Of a DNA stretch of 64,000 bases, positions 1 through 12,361 are shown piece by piece (position 1 is the first letter of the stretch; each line of letters begins with the position of its first letter). The DNA is taken from positions 1 through 64,000 of the forward strand of contig ARYC01001918.1 of the NCBI GenBank assembly GCA_000711775.1. The letters are read 5' to 3'. The notes beneath the pieces are model-generated. The model did no database searches and was not told where the DNA came from. It saw only the letters and a program-made list of their open reading frames with translations. This DNA comes from Oxytricha trifallax. Taxonomy: Eukaryota > Ciliophora > Spirotrichea > Sporadotrichida > Oxytrichidae. The translations under genes were made by a program, and so were the position numbers.

Positions 1-1316
1 GGTCTTTAAAATTTAAGTTTAAAACAAGAAGTAGAGTGCTGAGATGGGAGTTTAAACATAAGTTGGAATTGGTTGAGGAAGATAAGGAACAGCAACCAAT
101 AGAAAAAATTAAAACATTTTAATGTGAAGACTGCTAAAATTTCTTCTCAACTGTGTCATCCTTGAAGAGACACATCAAAGAAGTACACTCTGGTAGAGCT
201 AAGATCAACTTTAAGCATGATAAAGTAGATGGTAGATATTAATGCACTACCTGCATGAAGTCTTATACTCACTCAGCTAAAGTAAAGAGACATATGCAAA
301 AAGCATCATTTAAGCGAATTCCTGATTAAAGATGAGGAAACTTAAAAGCTTGTACCTGCTAAAAGAAAAAATAAAACTCTCTTGAGTCACAAAAAGAGCA
401 GGAGGAGAGACTTAAGAGATAAAAGTGGTTTGAGTCAATGAACCAACCACCAAATGGTATGTATATAACATGCTTATAAGAGAGAGCAATGTATATACCT
501 GCATAAAAAGCATTCGACATAAGCAGCTGTATTGAAAACTATTAGAATATTGACGTACCTAATAAGTTAAAACTTATAGTTGTTGATGAATTCGCTTACA
601 AGGTATATCCATTCAAGTATCTCATTAAGAACGAGCAATATTAAAATGAGTTTACAAATGAATACATAATACTGAGAGAGGCTTTGAAAAGATAATGCAA
701 GAACTTAGCTAAGCTTGACGGAGTTATACTTGGTCATGGTTTTATTGCTTTGAGACTCAAGAAATTTGAAATGACTCTAAGAGAGTATCTCTACCATAAT
801 AGATATCCTGAAGATATGAATGAGATACTCACAGATATGACTAAGGGTGTGAAAGAGCTCCATGATCTAGGGTATGTTCTTAGAGATTTGAAGCCAGAAA
901 ATGTAATGCTAAATCTCTCCCCTTTAGAAGTAGTAGTCATTGATTTCAACAGAGCAATAAAACAAGAGATAGTGACTTTAGCTAAGGTTTTAGGCACTCC
1001 AGGATACTTCCTTATAAGAGAGAAATGGACAAATGGCTCTGTATAATGGGATGTTTGGGTGGTATCTGCAATTATCTTAAAGTGCGATATTAAAAGTATG
1101 TCATACTTTGGAACAAAACATGAGAAATAATCAATAAGATTGGCTGCTAAACATATTAAGCAAGATGAAATATGCAATGAAATTAAGAATATAGTTGAGA
1201 TGATCATCGTAAAAGCTCCAGCATATCCAAGATAATAATTAGATGATATACTAGAACAACTACAGACTGCTAAATTCAAGAGGTATCACAAAGATAAGCA
1301 GATAAAATTTGTTTGA
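1..1316 (+). pseudogene. TBE 57-kDa type zinc-finger/kinase ORF, frameshifted, 5' end missing
   Basis: Two C2H2 fingers (CEDCQNFF...H and CTTCMKSY...H at about 122-300) are followed by a protein-kinase-like domain (about 550-1300) ending QIKFV and TGA at 1314-1316. Compared with the copy at 27781-29230, an extra A in the second finger (near 299-303, ATGCAAAAAGC) shifts the frame, and further indels follow near 370-440. The kinase catalytic loop reads LRDLKPENVM, with the usual His of HRD replaced by Leu. The metal-binding motif is DFN rather than DFG. This copy is probably not translatable full length. Confidence 0.85.
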
Positions 1317-1455
1317 ATTAAATACAGTAATACTCATTAAAAAATCATTAAATTCAAAAAAAACCTGCGTTTTCTCTACTAACCCCAATAAGACCCCAAC
1401 TATACCCTACAAATCAAAGCACTTATAAACCTCACTAAGGGGTTTTGGGATTTTG
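1..1455. mobile_element. TBE transposon, right part (truncated by window edge)
   Basis: The element ends at 1455 with GGGGTTTTGGGATTTTG, a slightly degraded C4A4-type telomere-like terminus, followed by ATT (1456-1458). The last 100 bp match the inverted terminal region of the complete copy at 27642-31772. It carries the C-terminal part of the zinc-finger/kinase ORF on the plus strand. TBE elements are known DDE transposons of oxytrichid germlines that are removed from the macronucleus. Coding sequence of the host gene starts immediately after ATT, so the element is inserted in or flush with a coding segment. Confidence 0.9.
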
Positions 1456-1458
1456 ATT

Positions 1459-2241
1459 GAGCCCATTCAATATTAATCTCTGACAAATGTGAACTACTAA
1501 AATATTTGGCAAGCTCTCAAAGAGAGCGATAATTAAAATAAAGGAACACTTGATTACTTGCAAAAGAAGTTTCCAATTGATTTTAAGAACGAAAATTTCA
1601 CAATCAAGCTTGGTAGTGCTACAAATCACATTAAAGAGTAATATGCGAAAGTTAGTTAAGATTCACAAGGTGCGATGATGAGAGCAGTAGAAGAAGCAGT
1701 CAATGAGGCTGCTAACAATGATTAAAATCAAGAGAATAAAATCAAGCGACTTAAGCACTACAAAGCATTCAGGATAATTATTTATTATAAATTTCATTGA
1801 CATAAATAGACTGCATTTAATTTACATTACCATAAAATTCTAGTGCTCTATTTTTATGATTGCAAGAGTATAACATTGAAGCAAATGAGCTAGTCCATGA
1901 TTACTTTCTACAAAAAAGAAAAGATAGAGATTTCAACTACAATCATAGGATTTATCAATCACCTAAAGATATAATTGATTTAATAAGTTCTGATGAAGAA
2001 TCAAATTAGTAGGCTAAAAGAAGCTCTTTCAAGCAAGATAGTTTTTTGTATTAATAGAATTTTAAATATTTTTAGTGAGAAGCAATTGAAAATTTAAAAT
2101 GATTGCAGTAGTAGCTACAAGAGATTAAAGAAAGACCCTAAAATAGATTTGGACATCAGCAAGCGATTCCTAGCAGATAACAAGAATTTCCTTCAAGAAA
2201 TTTCTAAGGCAACTGCCAAGACCCATAAAATTTAAAAGTGA
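1459..2241 (+). CDS. unidentified protein, 3' coding segments
   Basis: From GAG at 1459 the frame reads EPIQYQSLTNVNYQN and runs open with TAA/TAG as Gln to about 1770. Coding resumes near 1870 (NELVHDYFLQKRKDR, then an acidic SSDEES stretch). A 28-bp GT-AG intron (2048-2075) leads to the last exon, ending KTHKIQK and TGA at 2239-2241. One IES lies somewhere in 1770-1870; I could not fix its pointer. The protein is hydrophilic and charged, with no motif I recognise. The N-terminal part lies upstream of the TBE and outside the window. Confidence 0.6.
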
Positions 2242-2390
2242 AAAGCAATCTTTTTAGATTTTAGAAATTAGTAGCTATAATTTTGTTTTATTAATTAAGT
2301 AAAAACATCAGATTTATTTCATAAGATTTTAATTTGTTAGCTATTCTCTAATAAAATGGATCCACAAACGAATTTATATAAGTATAAATT

Positions 2391-3591
2391 ATGATAACTA
2401 CAGCATTTTTTAAAAAAAATATTACTAGTTTGAATTAGAGATCATATAATATCGCAACATTTTTTTTACTAAATATTATTGCTTCAATCAAAAATAATTG
2501 TTTCTTTGGTTTAACAAACTAAATCTATAAAATTTTACCTTAACTATATAATTTAGGTTATTTTTTACAAATTTTATAGTTTTGAGTGCCTTCTATCAGA
2601 AGAAAGCAACAACTCAGGCATCAGTCGAAGGTGAAGAATCCAAGGAAGAAACAGTTGCCGCTATTAATCCCATGATAATTAATATGGGTGAGTCTCTGGC
2701 TCCCAAAGACGCTCTCTTAAGAATGAAGGAAGTCTCCAAGCAGAGAAATTTCAAGGAGTCTGTTGAGGCCATATTTAGACTTGCTGTTGATCCAAGACAA
2801 GGTGATCAAAACAATAAACTTTTTTATTTAAGTAATTCATGAATGAGTTACATTTCAATTTAATTATGAAAACATCAGAGGCACATGCATCTTGCCAGCA
2901 GGCACAGGAAAGTCAATTAAAATATGTGTGTTTGCTGACAAATCAATGGAACAAGAAGTTATGGCTGCAGGCGCAGATTTATTTGGCACAGACGATATAT
3001 TGAAGCAAATTGGAGAGGGAATAATGAACTTTGATAAAAAATATCATTATATAATTTTAATCTATAGTGACAAGATTTTCATTTTTCGATTGCAAATTAA
3101 ATATGATAAGCTAATTGCCACTCAGGACTAAATGCCTTAACTTAAATCCTTAGCTAGAACGCTTGGTCCTAAGGGTCTTATGCCTAATGTTAAGAGTGGT
3201 ACTTTAATTAAGCAAGCTGATCTCCTTGAAACTTAAAATATATAATTAATAACTGTTTTTTTTTTACCTTAAATTGAACAATATCTAAGAATTATATGGA
3301 AACTGTAAAAGTATCTAAGCAAGGATAAATTGAGTTCAGAGTTAATGAGCACTCAGACATTATGGTGAAAATAGGTTTGAGAGAATTCGAAGCAGACAAC
3401 TTAATGCAAAATTTTGATGCTGTTGCAAAGGCTCTGGTTCTTAAGAAGCCAGAAGCAGTTAAAGGTAAATAAATATAAAATTAATCAAACTTAATATAGG
3501 AAAATATTTCTTAAGAGGTTATATCAAGTCTTCAATGGGACCATCAATTAAGGTAGATTTAGCAGAGTATCAAAGACTAGCTTCAGATTGA
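2391..3591 (+). CDS. MRPL1: mitochondrial large-subunit ribosomal protein L1 (uL1m), interrupted by IESs
   Basis: The product binds 23S-type rRNA and forms the L1 stalk of the mitoribosome. The start at 2391 gives MITTAFFKKNITSLNQRSYN, an Arg/Lys-rich, acid-poor presequence typical of mitochondrial import. After IES removal the body shows L1 hallmarks: GTCILPAGTGKS, AGADLFG, LIATQDQMPQLKSLARTLGP, then GLMPNVKSGT, IEFRVNEHSDIMVKIG and SSMGPSIKVDLAEY. Coding segments are about 2391-2465, 2580-2813, 2875-3044, 3105-3233 and 3305-3591. A 35-bp GT-AG intron lies at 3465-3499. The first IES (about 2466-2580) is bounded by T-runs so its exact cut is ambiguous; the other three have clear pointers. 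Stop TGA is at 3589-3591. Confidence 0.9.
2814..2874. other. IES in MRPL1, pointer AAAACA
   Basis: AAAACA occurs at 2808-2813 and 2869-2874. Deleting 61 bp joins GGTGATCAAAAC to ATCAGAGGCACA and gives GDQNIRGTCILPAG, as expected for L1 proteins. Without deletion the frame ends at a TGA. Confidence 0.9.
3045..3104. other. IES in MRPL1, pointer AAATAT
   Basis: AAATAT at 3039-3044 is repeated at 3099-3104. Removing 60 bp fuses NFDKKY to DKLIATQD, the conserved FD.VIATPD region of L1. Confidence 0.9.
3234..3304. other. IES in MRPL1, pointer GAAACT
   Basis: GAAACT at 3228-3233 is repeated at 3299-3304. Removing 71 bp joins LLET to VKVSKQGQIEF in frame. Confidence 0.9.
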
Positions 3592-3722
3592 ATTCATTTG
3601 ATTGATTAATAAAAACTTTAAATAAGAAGTGATGATGTAAACATGCAACCACTTTTTTACTATTTAATTCACTCAACTAATTCGCAATCATTAAAGTTGT
3701 CCTATCAATTTTTTGGTCCCAT

Positions 3723-4759
3723 TCACAGTCCTCTATCTAAAAAGATTCTTCTTGCAAAATCAAATCTAATTATATGATCATCTTCGTTTTCTATTGGCAA
3801 GAATTCTCCAGGGTTTTGCCTGACTGTATGAATGAATTCTTTCTTCATGTTGGCAAAGTTAAATGGTTTTACATCAAATCTGAAAGCTTGCAGTAATCTC
3901 TCAAATTCGTTCATGTCGAAGACTCCTTTCTTGTCAGTATCAATAATCAGCCAGTAACTCAAGCAAGCAAGCTCGTCAGCTAATAGTTCTTGTCCAAGAG
4001 TTCTTTCGTAAGAAGAGATAATTTGGTTATTATAGACTTGAATAAGCTCATCGAAAGAGAAATGCTTATTCTGGAAGTTGCATAAATAGCCGAAGTGAGG
4101 ATGGATCATTTATTGCATATTCTTGGGATGTAGAGGTACCTTAAATTTGAACTTTGAAGCATAATCACTATGGAAATCTGTCATCTAATCGCTTGCAATC
4201 TTATAAGTCTTTCTGTCCTAAATATAAAGAAAGTTAATAAGAGCTTTGATATAATTTTTTACTTACCTTGAATCTATCGAAGGTCTCTTTTAATTAAGAC
4301 ATTTCCTTATCATCTATACTGTAGTTTGGCATTGGTAAATCTTCCTTTCTTCCTTCTAAGTAGTTTAACCAGTGACTAAATTCTTCCTTGGCAATTTCTT
4401 TTCTTGCTCCCATATCTCTTGACTTGAAATATTCTGCACGTAGATGCACAATTTTCTTTAATAAATCGTTGTAGCGAGTGCAGTGATATTTTTCTGCATC
4501 AAATTCAAGTTTCCCTTTCATCTCTTATAATTGAACTTTAATTGGTTGTTTTATTAATTCCATTAAATTCAAATGAAATAATCTCACTATAGTAAAAGAT
4601 ATCCCCCACTTTAATGTCTTTCTTTGCGAACATAGGTGGGATGCTGAAATCTTTGGCCTTGAGAGAGGCAGCATATTCAGATGACTCAAACTCTTTATTG
4701 AATTGTGAGAGAGTCTCTGAAGCTCCCTTAAAAATTTTCTTTTGTAATCTTGACCTCAT
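3723..4759 (-). CDS. EF-hand-like calcium-binding protein, hypothetical
   Basis: Reads from MRSRLQKKIFKGASET (4759) to FLDRGL and TGA (3723-3725). A 49-bp GT-AG intron (4218-4266) is well defined. One EF-hand-like loop is visible near the C-terminus: DTDKKGVFDMNE, with acidic residues at loop positions 1, 3 and 12 and the central Gly. The rest is helical and charged. Near 4525-4540 the frame must shift by one between the N-terminal part (to GINKTTNQ) and MKGKLEFD; a very small IES or an indel is possible, and no pointer I tried restores the frame. It could instead be two units, with the real start at 4521. Function beyond possible Ca2+ sensing is unknown. Confidence 0.65.
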
Positions 4760-4922
4760 ATTAAATATTATTATATTTAATTTTATTGTATTTTATAATT
4801 CTCATTAAATTTGACATACATTGATGTTAAGACTTCATTTAATATCTTAAGTTTAAGCATGAATGAGTGTAAGGTAAATATAAATTGTTATATAATTAAT
4901 TAATTTATCATTAAAATACAAA

Positions 4923-5351
4923 ATGTTGTCTAAATTGCAAACCATAATGCTCCAGTAGCAGAGACTCACAACTTCAGCCTCATCTCTGATCTTAAACAAA
5001 TCTCCAATTTTTGGAACATAAAATAGTTTGTACCAAAACTCAATGTTGCAATAAAATTAGGTCAATAGTATTTATACTTACTAAATGAGATATGTTATGA
5101 GATTGCAAGGTAGAATCAATAGGAGATTGAGAAAATACAGGCAAGATAAAATTAAAAGAGGTATTTTATTTCATACCTCTCTTTTATTACCATAGTAATA
5201 AGAAAAGGTATAATGAAATTATTTGAGTTAAAATATCAATATTAATTCGTTTCATTATAATAATGCGCACCCTATAAATTAATAAGGAGTCTTCTTTCAA
5301 TAAGAACGAAGGTATTTATTTTGTAAAGTAATTTTATTTTAATAGTTTTGA
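4923..5351 (+). CDS. small basic protein, possibly mitochondrial, uncertain
   Basis: From ATG 4923 the frame reads MLSKLQTIMLQQQRLTTSAS, then a strongly basic stretch (MRYVMRLQGRINRRLRKYRQ). A GT-AG intron about 35 bp long (start near 5160, end AG near 5195) extends the frame, and a second putative intron near 5312-5345 brings the stop. The Ser/Thr/Gln-rich, acid-poor start resembles a mitochondrial presequence. No family was recognised and the splice choices are mine, so the 3' half is tentative. Confidence 0.4.
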
Positions 5352-5505
5352 GTTTATTAATCCTAGATAAAGAATAATGGGCAATCATTAAATTTAGAAT
5401 TCATTAAGTTTAGATTCCTCTTATAAGTCTTTATTTTATTAGATTTGTGAATCTTTTTAATCTATTTTTGTGTTAATGCCTCTAAAGAGTAAATTATACA
5501 TTGAT

Positions 5506-6164
5506 TCACAATTTAGCTTACTCATGATGATGAAGGTGCAAATGTTCCTTGGGCATGTCTTTGATTAATTTCAGGAGGTCTTTATATCCTTGGCATTCTG
5601 GAGATCTTGCCAATTCAAAGGCTAGACTCTGGAAAGTAGTAATAGTTGCACCTGCATCTCTTAAGGCTTCAATTTAATAAAGTAACAAAATTAAAATTCT
5701 TAATCAATTCCAGCAGTCCTATCATGATAGCTCATTGAGCTTACTGCATCAATTACTAAACAAACCTCGAAGTCTCTCTCCAATAAGTCTAAAGCTGTTT
5801 GTTTAACACAAATATGTGCTTCAACTCCATAGAGAACAATCTTTTTTCTTTGCAAGGATTGCAAGTGCTCATAGATTTGTGGCTCCATCATTGAAAATGT
5901 ATTTTTTGTAAAATGTTTAGCTCCATCTCCAAATTAAGTGTAGAGATCTGATAATTCTTTAATAGTTGGTCCGAATACTTTAGGTGCCTAAGCTGTAGCA
6001 ATAATTGGGATCTGGAATAAATTAGCCATCTTTCCTAATCTTTGAGCATTGTGAGAGACTGTATCAAAGTTCTTAATAAGTCCTCTCAATTTTTCTTATA
6101 TATCACATTCTAAAAAGACGCAATTTTAGGTTGTCAATCTTGATACCTATTTTCTGGCTTGCAT
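5506..6164 (-). CDS. isochorismatase-like cysteine hydrolase (ISOC1/ISOC2 type)
   Basis: The product is about 205 aa, from MQARKQVSRLTTQN (6164) to LHHHEQAKL and TGA (5506-5508). It resembles eukaryotic isochorismatase-domain proteins in size and motifs: FLECDIQEK near the start (catalytic Asp), KNTFSM (Lys region), and IVLYGVEAHICVKQTALDLL, where the Cys is the expected nucleophile of the Asp-Lys-Cys triad. The natural substrate of this eukaryotic subgroup is not settled. One 35-bp IES splits the C-terminal third. No transit peptide or membrane span is seen. Confidence 0.9.
5675..5709. other. IES in the isochorismatase-like gene, pointer AATTGA
   Basis: On the coding (minus) strand AATTGA flanks the insert; on the plus strand TCAATT is at 5669-5674 and 5704-5709. 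Removing 35 bp joins TAGIE to ALRDAGATITTFQS, the expected family sequence. Confidence 0.9.
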
Positions 6165-6613
6165 TTTTATTAGATTTAATTATTAATGAGTTATCAAATT
6201 AAATAGATATATCAATATAAACAGATTTGAAGAGAAGAATCTGATATTTATTTCTCTTGCGTTGATATTTTAATTCAAGTTTAAAAATACAATTATCCTC
6301 TTTTAAATTTGAAATTTCCTTTACTTTTACATTATTTTTATTATTTATCTGATAAACATCAAGTAAATAAAACTTTTATGGCAAAATTTTATTGTCTAAT
6401 GGAATAAATTTATTGCAAAAAAATAAAACTTTATACTTTAAGTATATGATATAGAATATTTAATCATTAAAAGCTATTTAAAATAATTTTACTAATTAAA
6501 AATGCCTAAATCTAGACGAATAAAAACTTCGTTTATAATTTATTTTAATTTTCCAAATCCACAAATCTTGTATAATACTATTTTTAAATAAACTATACTT
6601 TGATATTAATATT
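6165..6613. other. AT-rich intergenic spacer
   Basis: It lies between the start of the isochorismatase-like gene and the stop of the GTPase gene. Only AT-rich sequence without convincing coding potential is seen. It should hold the 3' end of the GTPase gene and the promoter of the hydrolase. Confidence 0.6.
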
Positions 6614-8027
6614 TCACTTATTAAACTTCTAGCTGCTGTCGCTTTGAGCTTATTACATAACTGGCACTTGAAACTCATTTAAGTACTTCTTCAAATCATT
6701 GACCCCATACTTGGAAAGCGAAGACACAAAGAAAAACTAATCGATAATCCCTTCTTCCTACAACATTTCAATAGTTTTTAGTTGCTTCTGGTAGCCATCA
6801 TAGCTGATTAAGTCTCTCTTAGTGAAAACATGAACGATTTCCGGCATGTATCCATCCATTTAAAATTGACCAGTTTCTCCCATTGCTACTCCACCTAACA
6901 CTGTCTAGCCAGGGTAAAACTAAACTCCTGTGTTCATCTACTAACCCATCATGATGTTGTTTGTGTTTTAAGTTGGAATGTGTTGAATATGATCATTATT
7001 GCTGGGCTAGAGGATGTTTTGGTCAGCTAGCATGCCTCTCGTAGAAATATTGATATTGCTAAATGAAGGTCTTCTACTATGATCTGGAGTTTAGTTCTAA
7101 AATGTTTAATCTTAGTGATTGATAACCTAGCCAGTTACATAATTTGGGTTTGGTGTAATGCTGTTTTATGATCTGGGAGATTATTCACCCCCTTCAAAGA
7201 CCATATCATCTTGTGGAGAGAGAACTGGAGTAAGTGAGGGAGCTTAGGATCTGTATCTGTGATATTTATAGATTTACTGCATTGTTGTAAAAACCCAATT
7301 TCGGATTTCTTACTCATCTAATCTGATAAATCGATAATAAATATTTCAATAAGCCAATAATATCATTTATAGTTTACTTCCATCGATAAGAATCAGAATA
7401 ATATCTGGCTTCTCAAATGCATACATACTAGCTTTTTAATAATGTAGGTACTATCCTGGGCAATCTACAAATCTGTAGGAAACTGGGTTCTGAACACCCT
7501 CTCTCGGGTTTATTAATTTCAGGCCTAGTTAAACTCTGGTTGTTTGCTCATATTTCTCATCAAACTCCAAATCAGTTAATGCATTCATCATTTAAGTTTT
7601 TCCAGACTCTATATAACGAAAAATATAGGCATTCATTTTATTTTTGTGCTCTTTTTAATTTAAAAATTAAAATTTTAATGCTTTTGATTTATGATATTTT
7701 TGCAAGAATTATTCCTAATATATCTTAAACATTTCAATATTTTATTTTTTTTTAAAAATATTGACACACCGTTATTATTTATAATTTTTATTAGACATTT
7801 TTTTTGATTTTCCAATGATTTCGCATTAAAATTACTTAGAATAAAATAATGAATCATTATTCTACACAAATGGCAATATCTATTATAATAAATTGAAAAA
7901 AAAGTATTATAGAATTATGATCACCCACCAAAATTTATAAGTTAAATTCATTTTCTAATGAAAATCTGTACTTACATGATGGTCCAAATAGGAGAACTCG
8001 ACGTTTTTCAATTTTCTAATATCTCAT
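6614..8027 (-). CDS. small GTPase-like protein with long low-complexity insert
   Basis: Spliced reading from MRYQKIEKRRVLLFGPSQSG (8027): P-loop GPSQSGKT, with TAG at the exon join read as Gln; VDCPGQ as the G3 motif; ILILIDGNEQ; a Ser/Asn/Gln/Pro-rich insert of about 120 aa; then TKRD as the G4 motif and VSSLSKYG as G5. It ends KFNK and TGA at 6614-6616. Two GT-AG introns fit: 7318-7377 (60 bp) and 7609-7975 (367 bp, very long for this genome). The fold is Ras/SRPRB-like by motif order, but the insert between strands is unusual. Closest subfamily not determined. Confidence 0.75.
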
Positions 8028-8383
8028 TTTATTTACCTCCAGACCATCTTTATAATCTTGCAGTATTTTCTTTTGCGCTTTTATATTGTAATTTCCCATT
8101 TTATTTTGAGTTATTTAAAGTTATAGTATTAATATATATTTTCTCTAGTTTATTCTCCAAATATATCACTTATTTATTTAGTAAATTCTATTCTCAATAA
8201 AAAATTATACTATAACCATGAAATTTTAAATAATTATTATTAAGTATGTAATATTTGATTTTTTATTTTCCTCCTCTAAAATGAAGTGAGCAAATTGAGT
8301 TTTAATATAAATTATAAAATGTTCAATGCAATAAAAAAATAAGTGATTAATCTTTAAATAATCTTCGATTAATTAAAATAAAT

Positions 8384-11300
8384 AATGAAGTTTTAGAAAT
8401 CTTTAAAGCAATTTATCAGAAAACGAGATTAATTTGGTCATCCTATAACCCTAACTTACAAATCTTCTACTAGATTTCAATCAACTTTATTTTTAATTTA
8501 TTAAAAATAAAAATAAATTATCCAACAATTTAATTAATTTAACTTTTGGTGGTGTATTGACAATTATTGTACAGTTAGGTATATTATTGAAATAATAGTA
8601 TTAAATTGGAACATATACAGATATATTAAATTAAATTTTATCATTATTTCTCATAGAAAGCTTTATGTTTACTTAATAGCATATTTTCTACTGTAATTTA
8701 AAGATGCATTTTAAAGAGACAATTTCACAATAACAAGATCAACTTTTCAAAGAAACCTCGCTTATGATAAAACAAACATTACCTTGAATAAGGACAATTT
8801 AAAAGTACGTTTATATTTTATTATACTCTATCATAAAATGGATTATAAGTATAATTTTGATTTCGCAGTTTCCTTTGCTGTATTTTCCTATGACCAAGAA
8901 TTCATAAACACCTCCTATCCTTAAAATGTGGATTTAAACGAATACTTTGCTATAAAAGTATCTCAATCAATTCAAGTTGGCGATTAATTCGATATAAAAA
9001 TCTTCGACATAAATATCCCTCTAATTCCTTGCCCAGATTAAAGATTTGGATCATAATCTTAAACTGCTACAGACTTGAATATTCCAGGAAATTATCTATG
9101 TCCTCAAGATGATTTCTAAATTGTACTGAGTGGATCATCTGCAGCTAAGAATGTGCTATAGTTCAATATTAAGGTTACACAGTGTACTGAGTCATGGCTC
9201 AGATAGGTATACCCATAAGATTACAAGAATAGAAAATTACAATTATAAATTTAATAATTATAAATAATCAAATTTTATAATTTGTTCATGGTTAATTAAT
9301 GAGTATTAATTTATATAAAATGCAAGGGTATCGATGAAATTAATAACATGCGTGTAATTTATTATATTATCATGTGATGATCATTGTTTATAATTATTAT
9401 TGAGAAATAAATTCGTCTAAACCCTGTGTTTAACTTAGCCAGAATGCAATAACATTTTGAAGAGAAAGAATTTTATGGCCCAATTAAAGATACAATTAAG
9501 AACGATTTTTTCTTCATTGATCCGAATAGTTTATAAGACTATCAAAATAAAATTTAAGAAAACTATGCTGAAATTTATGACAGTTTTGTTTACTAAGGCT
9601 ATGGTCTAAGCAATTACAGCTATTACTAATTAAGCAGAGATTACAAAATGAGTTGAGTACATAAATTATGGAAATTTTTATCATTTATTAAATAATGTTA
9701 TTAATGAGTTATCCCTTTTTGACAATGAATGAAAAACCAGACTAAAATTTATAACCTAAAATTTACCTAAATTTTGACGTCTTTCTTGACGAAAAAGTGA
9801 CTGTAACAAAAAGATAAGTTAAGACTATATTGGATGTACTTTCTGATACAGGTGGAGTTATTTCTATATTTTATGCGTTAATTACTTATCTATTTGGCTG
9901 GATGCAGCATCTCCTATACTATTAAAAGCTAAACCTTTTAATCTAAATATTAATAAAGAGTTTTTTAAAATATTTTAATCACAAAGATTAATTGAAAAGA
10001 TGTTCTACATAAATGATTAAGAATTTAATTAGACACTTTATTCAGATAAAAAATAAGATGATGGTAAATTATTTAATAAAAAATAGCAAAAGAATAACAA
10101 AGTACAACTATATTAATCTAAATCACATATCAATCTAAATAATGAAGGTAACTTAAATTAAACTTAGGATTTATAATAAAATAAAAACTTAAATCAAGTA
10201 GAAATTTCTTAAATTACTCAAGTGAAGACTACAATGAATAATTAGGATTTTTACGATTTAAGTAATATCGTTAAGTTAAATTTAATTAGGTATATAAGTT
10301 TAATAAATATTAAATTGAAATATAGAATCCTCAATTCCTAATAAAGCAAAGCTTATTATTTAATAATTTAAATATGGCTTTGTTACCATCTGCAAAATAG
10401 AAACTAGTTTATTTGATTGAATAATTTTTAATTATCTTGCTCTTAAGATTAAATAAAAAAATAAAAATCGCTAAATCTTGAATCCTATTTTTTAATTATA
10501 TTTGTTCATGCTTATCATATAACTCAATTGTTCATTTGATATATTAATTCTGTTGAAGAAATATTGAAAGATGAGAAAGAAAACTAAAATATTAAAACTA
10601 TTTTAATTTATTCTTTATTTTTAAACCCTCGATCTCCTATAAAATAACACAGTTTGAGAAAATCTTCGCAATAAAAGAAAGATTTCTCAAAAAACATTTA
10701 AAGTTTTGAATGCAATAAATAATTTTAACAAGAAATAGTAATTAATGAAATTAATGATTGGCATACTTCTTTTCATAATATCAAAACTGATTTTATAGAT
10801 TAATAGCTTATTAACAATTAAAGTCTTAAGTCTGGCATAAAACATGAAGATTAAATTTAATTTTTTATTTTATCTTTTTGTGAGTTGTCTTGATATATTA
10901 TCTTATATTATTTTAGGTAAATTAACAAAGTAACTACTAATGTTTTTTTTTTCAATCAAAAATAATAAAATATGTAATTGTACCTAACAAAATTAATAAA
11001 GCATTCTTATAAGTAATATAACTATTTTTTAGTAAAAGAATGTATTAGCATATTGTTATAGATGATTATTTATAAATTTTTTATTTTAGAAAATTTATTT
11101 CCATTCTAAAATTAACTAACAATTAATTAAGAAGATGATTAAAAATTAACAAAAGCTCTTGCATTTATGATGTACTCAAAGATTCTCTAATTAAAAAGAT
11201 TTTCTATATCAATTTTCGAAATAATCGTTTACACTTTTCTCGTAAGATATATCAAAATATTAAGTTTAGTATTTTGCTGTAGAAAGAACTATAAATTAAA

Positions 11301-11942
11301 TCGGTAGATAATTCACAAATAATCTTTCTACTCTTAAGGGGCTAAGAAACTAAATAAATTCTTTGAAATTTCAAAGCTAATTAAATCCATTCGAAAAATT
11401 GATAATTTAGAGAAGATATTGATAAGCAAAAGTTAATCTAATTTATTAGAGTATTGTAATTCTAACATGCTAAGAAGCTAAACAAATCTCAAAATTAATA
11501 AAAGAAAGGGATCAAATGTTAAAACACTTGAAAATATTTTAGGTAGACAAAAAGGTATATTAAAAAGCTTCTAAAAGCTCAGTTGGAATATAAAACGAAC
11601 AGACTAAGCTTACAAGGGTTAAGAATTTGAAAAATAGTTATATACACACAAATCTGAATTATGTTTTTTATTGATAAATTATTTTTCTCATTAATAACTC
11701 TTTTATTTAAATTAATTAAATCTAATTAGAGGCTTTTGGATAATCTTTAAATTGTACTTTAAGGAATAAATTTAACAGATTATAAGTAAAATACTTATAA
11801 CATTAACAATTTGTATGACAAAAATAGTTCAATAAACAATGATTCATAAAGTAAGGACACAATTTTAAATTAACACTAATTAAGTAATAACAACGACAAT
11901 AGTAATTATCAATAAGTTGATTTAACTAGGAAGCAATTATGA
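8384..11942 (+). CDS. family gene A: two-span membrane protein with coiled tail
   Basis: First of four tandem paralogues. The start MKFQKSLKQFIRKRDQFGHP opens a conserved N-terminus (FGHPITLTYKSS, FGGVLTIIVQL). Then come the first membrane span (YFLL), the ectodomain-like part (NFTITRSTFQRNL; NFDFAVSFAVFSYDQEF; IPGNYLCPQDDFQIVLSGS) and FYGPIKDTIKNDFFFIDPN. A second span follows DVFLDEKVTVTKRQVKTILD (DTGGVISIFYALITYLFGW). The cytosolic-type tail has GAKKLNKFFEISKLIKSIRK and ends LTRKQL, TGA 11940-11942. At least six MDSs are implied; IES limits (for example near 8490-8540, 8815-8870, 9235-9410, 9660-9710) are approximate. I do not recognise a named function; similar ciliate membrane families exist. 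Confidence 0.65.
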
Positions 11943-12360
11943 TATTTTGAGTTAATTAGTAATTTTTTAATATAGGATGATTATATTTAAATTAAATAAC
12001 AAGAATAAAAATAAAATCTACCTCCTTAAAAATTAAATTTTCCATTCAGCAAAATAATAAATTATATCATTCTTTTAATTAAAAAAATTTATTTTTTTGT
12101 AAAAATGACTAAAAAATTGGTGAAATTTAGAAAAAATAATTACTCACTATGGATAAATTTTTATATCATAAAAATAATCAGTAATTTTTAAATTTAAAGT
12201 ATTTACACCTTGATTTTTAAAATTTTACCATTTAATTTATAAGATTTAATTAATATTTATTTTGGATGTTACCAATGTCATGAATATAAAATTGTTAAAT
12301 TGTAGACTTACATATTCTAACAGTATAAATATGTAATATATTAATTAACTTAAATTTAGC
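11943..12360. other. intergenic spacer between family genes A and B
   Basis: Very AT-rich, with many A and T runs. No coding pattern or repeat was recognised; it should hold the end of A and the promoter of B. Confidence 0.5.
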
Positions 12361-12361
12361 C

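Noticed and set aside
791-1279. 162-codon minus-strand ORF
   Set aside because: Antisense shadow of the TBE kinase domain, whose plus-strand motifs are clear.
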